Positions 54,446 through 64,000 of a DNA stretch of 64,000 nt are shown in pieces (within the stretch, counting starts at the first letter, position 1; each line of letters opens with the position of its first letter). The translations under genes and the position numbers were made by a program. The DNA is from Adiantum capillus-veneris (lineage: Eukaryota; Streptophyta; Polypodiopsida; Polypodiales; Pteridaceae), in assembly GCA_014529385.2 (NCBI GenBank), contig CM043948.1:83942260-84006259 (forward strand). The letters run 5' to 3'. Under the pieces are notes generated by a model. The model was not told the origin of the DNA. It was given only the letters and a program-made list of their open reading frames with translations, and did no database searches.

Positions 54446-54588
54446 TGAAAGGGCAAGAGAACTGGAACATGCTCATCGCCACCTAGCCATGCCCTATATA
54501 GGCCCTTGGCCTTCTAAATATAGGGACCCCCTTGACTGCATGTCCGTCCTGGCACTTGGCCATGCCTGGTCCTACCCTTGGCATGACA
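54446..54588 (-). repeat. LARD 3' LTR
   Basis: 143 bp with minus-strand TATATA at 54495-54500. It differs from its partner at a handful of positions. Confidence 0.92.
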
Positions 54589-54605
54589 TTACTCCCCCCT
54601 TGGAG
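54589..54605 (-). other. LARD polypurine tract
   Basis: On the minus strand CTCCAAGGGGGGAGTAA stands directly before the LTR start TGTCATG. Confidence 0.88.
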
Positions 54606-57600
54606 AAGCATTTTCGTCCTCGAAAACAAGAGTGATGATACACTAATGTTTTCTATAGTGGCATCCTTCATGGATCCAACTGTTTGGTTGAACGGAACAC
54701 GGTTTAGTAGGAGGTTCAATGAAACCAAAAGTAACATCTTGATTTTTCACATTGTTGCCGGTTTGCAACCATCTTGTGTTGCTGAGTCCTATCCAATCAT
54801 AGTGTGTAGACTCCATTTAGAACGTACATGAGTATGCAAAACGAGTTATCACACAAAGATATACCCTAAAGAGTACCTCTTTTCACTTTCCATGAAAGTA
54901 ACTTGCTAGCATAATTCATCAGCCAAGTTTAAGTCCTTGACTTGTTTTCCAATTCCAGCAGTAAACAACCCCACCATAGCTAGTGTTCAAGGTTGAGAAC
55001 TTGATTTACACATGAAGAGACTACACCTAGTTGCAAAGATGCTTTAACTTATGGTAAGAAAACTCCAAGTAGAGCAATAAATTCTTACTGATTGGATCAC
55101 TTGGTGCTAACGTACGCACTTTGCATATCCTTCAGCACAAGGTTACACTTTGTAATCTGCCTATCCCCTTGGATAATTGACAGTACTGAGGTGTGTTTTC
55201 CCTCACGGTTTACAGACAGTCTTCCCTAATGAGTGGTAAATGGGAATCACAATATCATGTAACATTGTTGAGGAATCAACAATGTCCGGAATAACCATCG
55301 TGGTTAAATTGTAAAATCCACAAAGACCCAAACCGAGCCATGACCTCTATTGGTCATTAGTAGACCCAAAAGTAATCTCATAGAGATACTGCACATAGAC
55401 TGCAAAATGCTTCATAAGAAACAACTTGAGGAATATGCATGCCGTTCCAAATCAGCCTTTGCTAAACACTAGGGCCCATAACACCTAGTGTGCATGCATT
55501 GAGCAAAAAATAGATCCGAACCTGTATATCCATGCAGATCCTTGCCAATATTTATGGCAAATGTGATGCGCCTAGCACACATGAAAGAAGAATGTAAATA
55601 GTTCTGAAAAGAAACTAAATACTTTCAGTTGCAATCTTTTGCAAGCCTTGCTGAAACCTCTGAACCATAATAGAAGGTGAAACATTGATCAAGTACTTCT
55701 AGGTACAAACAATGAAACTTTTTCATTAAAAACTGAGAGCCTTGCTATATGTATAAACAACCATTTGTAATTTTGTTTAGCAGTACTTGTACCTAAACAA
55801 GTCATTCTAAGTATCCGACAATTTTTGGCCATTGAAATTGCTCCTGATACGTCGTGTTGAAAATGGTCTAGAAAACAGATTTGACCAGCTCCTAGGGACT
55901 TTGTCGTGACACATGATTGAAATAATGGCACCATTGTCAGTCCAAAGACTCATATTCTCCACATGTGGAATATGTCTCATGTAAGGATGTTTAAAAAAGA
56001 ACATCCTACAAGTACAAGATGTACTTGTGTGTGGAGGTAACTCTAAACACTCCGCGACAAGAGTGAGAGGGACCCTCATTCATCGCTCCACATTGGCTAA
56101 ACTGAACTCCTTGAGTCCCTAGACCATGTTGTATCCCATGTGACAACATGTGCCAAATCGAATCCCACAAGTGGATTCATAACAACATAATGTACATTGG
56201 ACACTACGGCCCAAAATACTTGTTTTGACATGCTCTTGGCATGGCCCTGGGGATTGAGCTGAAAGGTCAGTTACCTGTATTCAAATGCACAGGAGTACTT
56301 CTCTCACCTGTGAAAAAACCAAGCAACATTGCACTGAGAACCCTGGGTGTTGCCTTCGCAATCCAAACCCATTGGGTAGAATCTATGTAGTCAAACCACT
56401 TGGTAAGTAGAAACTGCTCAACTAGCAGGTAACGGTAACCAACAAAGTTAACCGTGTACAGAATGATGAGAATCAAATTGAAAAGTTGAATGTTTCCACT
56501 ACCTCATGATAGATAGCGAAATTCTTTCCTTGAAAGTATAACGGGAATAGATCAAACTGTGATCCTCAATGCCTATGGGGTGATTTAGTAAGCACCCACT
56601 GGGTCGTACCCCAAAACAGTGATGCCATAGACACTCGTAGTGCTATAGAGAGAGCACTACAAGAAACATGTAGTGCAAACATGACACCCTAATCATCCGA
56701 AATGACAAGACTCTTGCTCGTCCATTAACGTTGATGTATTCGATGTGTACTCCACTAGCCAGATCTGTTTGATCATAAAAACAATCACCCAAGGAATGCC
56801 AATAGTTGGGTCCTACCCAAAATCTAACAATGGCTCTTAGCCAGCTTGTGTGTGGCTCCTATCTCTTACGGCACTTAGTGTTAAATCGATAAACCGATGA
56901 AGACTAATGTGAATGGAATCTTGGCCAATCTCTAGGTGAGAGCTAGAGCACCTTGGCTCATGCTGACTCCCAAACCAAACATGTATCAAAAGCTTCTTAG
57001 AAAGTTTTCATTATTCTTGAGAGAAATAAGAGAAAGAGAGAGAAGAAGAGCATGCTGGGCTGAGGAACTTTCCTTAAATTTCTATAGTGTGTGCCCAGAA
57101 TATGTGCTCTTAGGCATCTTATGCCTGATTTGCAGCTTATCCTATAAGCATACAACAATCTGTGTGTATGACGCTCTCATCGAGAGAGGCAACAGAAAAC
57201 ACAAGTCAAATCTTGACCATCTACCATGTATGGGTCGTGACTGTATGAGGATGACTTGATAAGGCACTTTGCCGGTGAATCAAGTCCAAGTTTTAGGTTT
57301 TTTTCAATTATAAATAGTGGTGTTGTGCTTTGACAACAACCAAAAATCATGTCAAAACAATCCATAACTTATCTTGTCCGTGACAAAGTGTGTGGGTTAT
57401 AGCGGAAGCATATTGCATAAGGCAGTAGAATTGAATCTACCTAGCTAGCATGCCGTGCATGCAGAAATTTAAGCCCTTGGAAAAAGTGATGGCCTCAAAC
57501 GTGAGAGCCCCAAACCATAAGTGTCTTGCACAAATGTACTGGTAGGGAGTGATATCCCCTATTTTGCCAGTTTCCCAAACTTGTGTGCCACTGCCTGTGA

Positions 57601-59792
57601 TTCCAAGTCATTGGGAAGTACCTTGGCATAAGGAAAAAGCCTTGCTTCATGTAAAATTGTCAAAGGACATTGCTTTGCACAAAAGCAATAGTTTCCAATC
57701 CAAGATGTAAAGTTGGAAAAATAAGAAGATTGTAATATTGGCTAACCTGGTCGTTGTTGTAACCAATTGGCCCGATATTACGTGGAAGAAAACTCGCTTA
57801 AAAATGGTGCATAGACATAGCCATATTTGTTGCATGAGTAGGAGCTGTCATATGTACAGATACATCCCTTGTATCATATACGCCCGTCTGTCACGTAATG
57901 AAATAACCTGCAAGCATATTGTCAAGTCCGTCCCAAGTTTGTATGCTCATAGCATATACCGAACGTGGGGAGTCACAATGCAAGATGCATAAATAGACGC
58001 CGTGCTTCACATAAGTTCATCAAATGGATGAGACAAGAATGTAACCTGAGTGCTCATAGCTAGCAAATGCTCTTGGTGACATACATATGTCCGAGCAGAA
58101 AAAGATTGACCTTGTCAAAATGGCATAGGGAAATGGCCTTGCCAAATTTTGCTACGGATCGATAATCATAAAATTGCCCGATGCTCATTTATAGCTGAGC
58201 TATCCAATATCAGTTAATAGCAAACCCTGGTTGATCAAAGCAACCTTTTGCTTGACAAGTTGGCATAGTGAAAATTCATGTGGTGGTCAACATGGAATTC
58301 AGCTTATAGCTGTGGATGTCCATTATGCTTCATGTACCTATATTGCCTGATCCCTAGCAAGCGACAATGGCTTCAACATTCTTATGTATCCAATGCATAA
58401 AGAGATAGGGATCCATGTCCTTGGAACCTTGGTTGTATACCCCATTTAGAATCGACCTTGTCAAATAGGATACCATACTGAAAACATAAAATCACCAATA
58501 AACTATTGCACAAACAAAGCGTACTTGAGTTATGCAATATTGGGTGCAGACACTTCAAAATGCCTATCAGGTTCTTGAAGTGTAATAACGAGTGAGCCCT
58601 GCCAAATATCTTTATTGTACAAGCCATAAGCCTGACCAGTACTGCAATTGAATAAGTGACCAATTATTGCTCAGAGTCGGCCCTATCGAATACCAATTAT
58701 TGCTGACAATTTGTGATTCCCATCGTCTCAAGTAAAATCCCAATGTTGCACATCGTGTCATTCCTGTCTTGCTCCGTGCAAGCTCCATGGCTTAGTCTAA
58801 GCTGGATTTGTGTCAAAAAATATGTGAAGGGATCATAGTTGAAGGGTCCTGCTCTTATGCGACCTTGCTGAGCATCATGACTGCCTTCCTCAAACCTATG
58901 CATCCCTTGGACATGCGGTGAAAAACAAATCTGGTAACCTCATGGCAAACTATCTTTGTTTGACTGCAGTCTCGAGATCCATGGTGTCCCGAAACTGGTC
59001 CTCTTTGCCGTGGTTCGACTCATAGTCGTGGCATGATGGAGCTCAAATTGAGTCCCAAATTTAAGATAGAAATGGCCCTTAGCCTTGGTCCGACGGCCAA
59101 CCCCGGAGCATGTGGTGTGAAGCCATGCACGCCTTGCATGCAGTGTAGTTATACATGCCTTGCATGTAGTGCCCGGAATGAATTGTATATCATGTGCATG
59201 CCTTGAGTTGGCGATGCATGCTAGGAAGTGTTCACGGCTGCCTATGGGAAACAAATCCTAGGGTGGTCTTCACATTATGAAAATGTTGTGATTAAAAACA
59301 AATAAGAATTTTTTTAAACATGTCTTGGTGATGGCAGACTCGGCCGCTTGCTCGCACATGGAGAGAAGGGGGTAGGGAACCCGCTGCATGCCGACTCGGG
59401 GGGAGGCACAGTGTCGAAAAACGCTCCACTAGCCAAGGCGACCCTAACGAGTCCATCACGTCACGGTTTCATGCAGGTCGAGGATAGGACTCCAGCCATG
59501 GTTAGCGGGCTTGCACAAGGTTGGCCTCGATCTTCCCTCCTCCTTGCAAGCAGGCGTTCCCGCAGCCTTCTCCTTTTGGCTCTACAAGGGACAGTGCCCA
59601 CGGCCATGTCTCTCCTTGCTCCTCCGCATGCAAGACATGCAAAAAGCCCCCCAAACGTGAGAGCCACACCCTCCATAGCTCTCTCTCTCTCTCTAGAGAG
59701 AGAGAGATTGCCTTCTTCTTTGATCGAGAGAGAGAGAGACCTAAAGAGAGAGAGAGTCCTTTCCCCTCCTCCATGGCTCTCCCCTCCCTTGA
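54606..59792 (-). other. LARD interior, no coding sequence recognised
   Basis: 5.2 kb. Phrases such as CCTTGTCAAA and CCAATTATTGCT recur at low order. A CT/GA-rich stretch lies at 59680-59760 near the transcript's 5' end. I see no protease, RT, integrase or Gag motif. Confidence 0.7.
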
Positions 59793-59804
59793 GCTCTAAT
59801 TCCA
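59793..59804 (-). other. LARD primer-binding site (altered initiator-Met)
   Basis: TGGAATTAGAGC on the minus strand, one base from the LTR, differs from the standard TGGTATCAGAGC at two positions. Confidence 0.75.
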
Positions 59805-59805
59805 G

Positions 59806-59948
59806 TGAAAGGGCAAGGGAACTAGAACATGCTCATCACCACCCAGCCATGCCCTATATAGGCCCTTGGCCTTCTAAATACAGGGACCCCATTGACTGCA
59901 TGTCCGTCTTGGCCCTTGGCCATGCCTGGTCCTACCCTTGGCATGACA
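59806..59948 (-). repeat. LARD 5' LTR
   Basis: 143 bp with minus-strand TATATA at 59865-59870. Confidence 0.92.
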
Positions 59949-60720
59949 GATGGCACCTTTGGTGCTACCGACAAAGTGTTGGCCTTCATCCAACAATTTG
60001 ATGTGGCCTTTGGAGACGAGGGCTTTACGAAGTCCTTCGAGCTATGCCATGCAGCTATGCACTTTCAAAAATCAGCTCGTGAATGGTGGGCTAGCCTTCG
60101 TGGCAACGGCGAAGCCCCAAAGACATGGAAAACTCTACGAGTTCCCATCATGAAGCAATTCCTTGCTAGCGATGCAAATGATAAAGTGCTTACCGAATGG
60201 TGCAGCTTGAAGCTTCTTTCTCATGAGTCTATCCACAAGTATGTAGACAAGTTTTGGGATTTACATCTCAAGACTACTGTCTTTCAAAAGATAGACTTTG
60301 CCGAGCAAAGGTAGCAATTCTATGAGGTATTACCTGAAGAGATGGCCAAATACATCAACTCTCATCGGCCTGGTACTATTAGCGAAGTAATCCATCACAC
60401 CATGGTTGCTTCACACATCAATTTCCATCAAGGGGCTAGATGTAATGTCAATCCCATGGGCAACAAAGGCAAAAATGATGCAAAGGGGAAAACCAATGTT
60501 CAAAATTCTTCCCAAGGCACTTCCAACAACAACAACAACAATCGGTTCAAGGAGAAGGGAGTTTACAAAGGTAAAAACAAACTCTCTCTTGAAGAGCTTG
60601 AAGATTTTCTCAAGGACCATAAGTGTTTCAAGTGTGGGGAGCAAGGACATGGCTATCGTTCTTGCCCCAAGAAGAATACTCGCAATGAGACTCCTAGGGC
60701 TTCCACCATCAAAGCTCCAA
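59949..60720 (+). pseudogene. gag: C2 gag, capsid and nucleocapsid (one amber stop)
   Basis: Capsid: FGATDKVLAFIQQFDVAFGD, HFQKSAREWWASLRGNG, IMKQFLASDANDKVLTEW. A TAG at 60312-60314 sits where C1 has CAG, then MAKYINSHRPGTISEVIHHT. Nucleocapsid knuckle CFKCGEQGHGYRSC is intact, preceded by a Lys/Asn-rich linker. Confidence 0.92.
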
Positions 60721-61230
60721 AAGAGGATGCTCATTGCAAAGGATCATCATTTTCGTATGCTTGGGGAAAGGTAAGAGAGCATGATGCCTTCATCTTGTTT
60801 GACCCTGGCTCTACTCACAACTTCATATCAACAAAGTTGTCCACCAAGTTGCTCATTCAAGCTTTCGAGATGGGAGTTATGGTAACGGCTGATGCATATT
60901 TCAAGGGACAACAAGCCTCCGTTACTCTCTTGATTGGGAAGTTGAGGCTTCATGTCCAAAGCTATGTTGACAAAGAAGAATTCTTCATCTCTCCTCTCCA
61001 ACATGAGGATGCTATCCTAGGGGCGCCATGGTTTGAGTGCATGGCTGCCAATGTGAAGTTCCCTGAAAGGAGAATCTACTTCACCTATAGGGAAAAGAAC
61101 ATGTATATAGATGCTAGTGAGCGTGGTCACACTTTTCCACTTGTAAATCCTCCTGCTTTGGATAAGTCAATGAAGAGCTCACTTTCCGACATACATGATT
61201 TTTGTCAAAGAGTCTCTAAAAGATCCTAAT
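60721..61230 (+). pseudogene. pro: C2 aspartic protease
   Basis: It is open in the same frame as the nucleocapsid. The active site reads FDPGSTHNFIS: Pro takes the place of the usual Ser/Thr after Asp, and Ser that of Ala. HEDAILGAPWF is the C-terminal motif. A frameshift near 61200 separates it from RT. Confidence 0.85.
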
Positions 61231-62249
61231 GTATCTTCACATGTAAATGGTAGGAATCAAGAAGAGTTATACTTGTCTAATTTTCTAAAAGGATTCCAAG
61301 ATGTGTTCATCGATGATATCCCTATGGACTTACCTCCAAAACGAGGGGATGATGACCATTGCATTGAGCTCCTTCCAGGAAGCTCACCCCCTAACAAGCC
61401 TCCTTATCGAGTCTCACAAGCTCAACAAGAGGAGATAATGAGGCAAGTACATGGATTGGTAGACAAAGGGATAGTGAGGCCTAGTTCCTTTCCCTTTTGT
61501 TCTCTAGTCCTTTTGGTGAAAAAGTAGATGGTACATACCGTATGGGTGTGGACTATCGAGCACTAAACCATATCACTATCAAAAACAGATTTTCCGTGCC
61601 TTAGGTAGAAGATCTTTTTGATAAGCTACAAGGCTCTACCTACTTCAGTAGGATTGATCTTAAGAGTGGCTATCATCAAATAAGGATAGTGAATGAAGAT
61701 ATCTTAAAGACCATGTTTCACACAATGTTTGGTCTTTATGAATATCTAGTCATGCCTTTTGGCTTGACTAATGCACCAGCTACATTCAATTGTCTAATAA
61801 AGAAAATTTTTAGACCGTACCGTAAATTCAATGGAGTGTTCTTTGATGATATCATCATCTACTCCAAGTCTTTGGAGGAACATAAGCAACATCTCCAAGT
61901 GATTTTTCAAGCATTGAGGGAGAACAAGCTTTCCCTCAACCAAAAGAAAAGCGAATTTTTCCTTCAAGAGATTCAATACCTAGGTCATATTATCTCTCAA
62001 GATGGTATGCGTATGGATCCATCAAAGTTAGAGGTAATAAAAGCATGGCCTAAACCAAGGAATCTACATGAGCTAAGAAGCTTTATTGGTATGTGCGCAT
62101 ACTATAGACGCTTCATAGCAAAATTCTCTCAAGTAGCAGGACCACTACACGACTCAACTAAGAAGAATGTTAAGTATGTATGGACACCAAGGAGCAAAAT
62201 TCTTTTGATAAAATCAAAGAGAAGTTTACTTCCCAACCAGTCCTTGTGA
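61195..62249 (+). pseudogene. pol: C2 reverse transcriptase (broken)
   Basis: It opens with FQDVFIDDIPMDLPPKRGDD and SPPNKPPYRVSQAQQEEIM. A frame loss at 61525 (LVKK then TAG) and a TAG near 61602 precede the palm, which is open from 61640 with DKLQGSTYFSRIDLKSGYHQ, MPFGLTNAPATFNCLI and the catalytic FFDD at 61839-61850. RELRSFIG-type connection sequence follows. Apart from the breaks the active site is complete. Confidence 0.92.
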
Positions 62250-62660
62250 TTCTGGATCTCTCAAAGCCATTTGAGGTCCAATGTGATGCTCGTGGTCATT
62301 ACCTTGGAGCAGTTTTGCTTCAAGAAGGACATGCCATAGCATATGAGAGGCGAAGGCTCAATACTGATGAACCAGTCTTGGGAATTTATGAGAAAGAGCT
62401 TTTAGCTATTCTACATGCCCTAGACACATGAAAGCACTACTTATTGGGGACTCCATTCATTCTACAAACCGATCACCAAAGTCTCAAGTATTTCATGATT
62501 CAAACCAAGCTCTCCGACAAACAAATGAGGTGGGCGAATTTTCCTTTGCAATTTAATTTTCATATTGCTCACATTGCTGGTAAGTACAATCAAGTGGCCG
62601 ATGCACTTTCACGACGACCAAAAGTTAATGCGGTGTCTATAGCTACTCACAATGATCTCT
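62180..62660 (+). pseudogene. pol: C2 RNase H (one nonsense codon)
   Basis: Asp in FEVQCDARGHYLGAVL, Glu in IYEKELLAILHAL and Asp in LQTDHQSLKYF are present. A TGA at 62429-62431 replaces the Trp normally found before KHYLLG. It ends HIAGKYNQVADALSRRP. Confidence 0.92.
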
Positions 62661-64000
62661 CTTCTATGATAGATGAGTATGCTATTGACCCTGACTTTCG
62701 AGACATAATGTCATCCCTTGCTTTGGGGAAGAAAGAGAAACCATTCACCTTGCAGGATGCTTATCTTCTCCATGGCAATAGAGTTTGTGTTACCAATTCC
62801 CTTCATGAGAAAGTTATGTATGAATCCCATGCTCCTCCCTATGCGGGGCATAGAGGTATTCAACCTACTCTCCAAGGAGTAGAGACGTATTTCTATTGGC
62901 CTACCATGAAAGTGGACATACAAGAGTATGTTTCAAAATTTTTAGTATGCCAAAAGACCAAATATGATAGAGGGAAGCAACCTGGATTACTCCAGCCATT
63001 GCCTATCCCAAATTCACCACGGGAGAGTATATCCATGGATTTCATCTTTGGATTAGCCAAGCCTATCCATGGGAATACGGGAATATGGACAATAGTCGAC
63101 AGGTTTAGCAAGCAAGCACACTTTATTCCTGTCAAAAATACTATTAAGACACACCAAATGGCAACTCTCTTCATATGTCATATTTTCAAACATCATGGAT
63201 TACCAACATCCATCGTGTCAGATAGAGATCCTAGAATGACCAGTAATTTTTGGAAAGGTCTCTTTGAAAATCTAGGAACAAGATTTAATTTCTCTTCGGC
63301 CTATCACCCACAAACGGATGGCCAAAGTGAGATATCCAGTCTTACAATACTCGATCTACTCAAGACTTATGTTACCAAAGTAGATCAATGCTCACAATGG
63401 GAAAATTACTTACCTCTTGTAGAGTATGCCTACAATAATACTGTACATACTTCTATGTGAAAAGCACCTTTCAAGATCATTGAGGGAAGACCTAAAAGTC
63501 CCTTGCTACTCAAAGTACATGGGAAGATCTTTGCCGCCGATGAGTATAGCCGTGACCTACAAGAATCTTTTCAAAAGATTAAGGAGGCTATATCCATCTC
63601 TCAACAAAGGCAAAAAGCTACTGCTGACAAACACAGAAGAGCCTTAATGTTCAAAGAAAATGATTGGGTCTTACTTAAGTTTCCTAAGGCTCGATTAAGG
63701 CAAACGACGAGCAAAAATCCTACGGGCCGTCAAAAGTATTATGCTAAGCTAGCAAAAAGATACTATGGTCCTTTCCAAATTTTGAAACCTATCAGTGAGA
63801 CGGCCTACCAACTCAAATTGCCCAACCATTGGCTCATCCACAATGCTTTTCATGTGAGACTACTCAAGCCCTACAAAGGAGACCCACCAAGTGAACCAAT
63901 TATTGAATACCCTCCCGAAGTTGAAGACCAAGAAGAGGCGCTACAACCTGAAGCTATCCTTCGGCATGAAGACAAGGTACTACGACATGGTAAGATTATC
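62661..64000 (+). pseudogene. pol: C2 integrase and start of chromodomain-like tail
   Basis: H2C2 module: ESHAPPYAGHRG and YVSKFLVCQ, where the first Cys of CxxCQ is Phe. Core: Asp in ISMDFIFGLAKP, Asp in IVSDRDPRMTSNFW, Glu in QTDGQSEISSL. A TGA at 63458-63460 interrupts VHTS-KAPF. The C-terminal part is open to the window end with WVLLKFPKARLR, YYGPFQILKPI, LPNHWLIHNAFHVRLLKPYK and a downstream RHEDKVLRHGK, where a chromodomain normally starts in chromoviruses. The window cuts it off. Confidence 0.9.

Larger units (their letters stand above)
54446..59948 (-). mobile_element. Non-coding LTR element with 143-bp LTRs (LARD-like), TSD GATGG
   Basis: Two 143-bp LTRs (54446-54588 and 59806-59948; TGTCATGCC to CCCTTTCA on the minus strand) are flanked by GATGG at 54441-54445 and 59949-59953. 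Polypurine tract and primer-binding site place it on the minus strand. The 5.2-kb interior has no recognisable Gag or Pol in any frame; the longest open stretches are about 100 codons with no familiar motif. It fits the large retrotransposon derivative class: LTRs unusually short, interior long. A helper element is presumed. Confidence 0.9.
54231..64000 (+). mobile_element. Chromovirus gypsy copy C2, interrupted, 3' end outside window
   Basis: It starts inside gag, is split by a 5.5-kb element at 54446-59948 (TSD GATGG), and continues through protease, RT, RNase H and integrase to the window end. Its LTRs are not seen. Pol is damaged by a few stops and frameshifts only. Confidence 0.9.

Noticed and set aside
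55689-56079. Minus-strand frames in the LARD interior as a possible RNase H
   Set aside because: WTDNGAIISIM looks suggestive but no other RNase H landmark is present nearby.
59348-60001. 217-aa plus-strand frame across the LARD end
   Set aside because: It runs across the LARD interior, its LTR and the TSD into gag; low-complexity Ser/Arg/Glu content from GA/CT tracts.

Overview
The window looks like repeat-rich intergenic (heterochromatic) DNA of a vascular plant with a large genome. I find no convincing host gene, rRNA or tRNA gene. Almost all of it can be assigned to LTR retrotransposons: Ty1/copia, Ty3/gypsy chromovirus, a very large Athila/Tat-like gypsy element, and two kinds of non-autonomous element. 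Primer-binding sites complementary to plant initiator-Met tRNA and probably tRNA-Asp, 5-bp target-site duplications (TSDs) and copies nested in one another support this. The species cannot be named from the sequence alone.

Layout. (1) 1-7630: two degenerate copies of one copia family (Copia-1, + strand), the first split by a solo LTR of a second family (Copia-2, TSD CTTTT). (2) 7631-13881: a nearly intact Copia-2 element (- strand), followed by a scrambled Copia-2 derivative with an inverted RT piece and a 30-bp hairpin repeat. (3) 13882-16506: the 3' end of a gag-only gypsy-like element (family TRG), then a copia RT fragment (Copia-3). (4) 16507-25514: a complete, young TRG element (TSD TACAT) with an intact 1479-aa Gag-protease ORF but no RT or integrase. 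(5) 25990-46905: a giant gypsy element (- strand, 20.9 kb, three LTR copies) with gag, protease, RT, RNase H, two H2C2 modules, integrase, a second protease domain after integrase, and a long extra ORF in the env position. (6) 46906-50085: remnants of the insertion target, an array of palindromes, and a fragment of another gypsy pol (- strand). (7) 50086-50817: the 3' end of a third Copia-1 copy. (8) 50818-64000: two chromovirus gypsy copies (+ strand), head to tail and rearranged, interrupted by a solo LTR (TSD AAACA) and a 5.5-kb non-coding element with 143-bp LTRs (TSD GATGG).

How the parts relate. TRG and the giant element share an N-terminal LRSGRVL Gag motif, a similar protease neighbourhood and a WVPK-repeat protein. 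TRG may therefore be a non-autonomous relative that borrows enzymes from autonomous elements of this type. Most autonomous copies are broken by stops that fit C-to-T decay (CAG to TAG, CGA to TGA, TGG to TGA/TAG), as expected of old methylated repeats. The TRG gag-protease ORF is the best preserved coding sequence in the window. The items most worth study are the giant element's extra ORF, post-integrase protease, doubled zinc module and ~290-bp-spaced palindromes.
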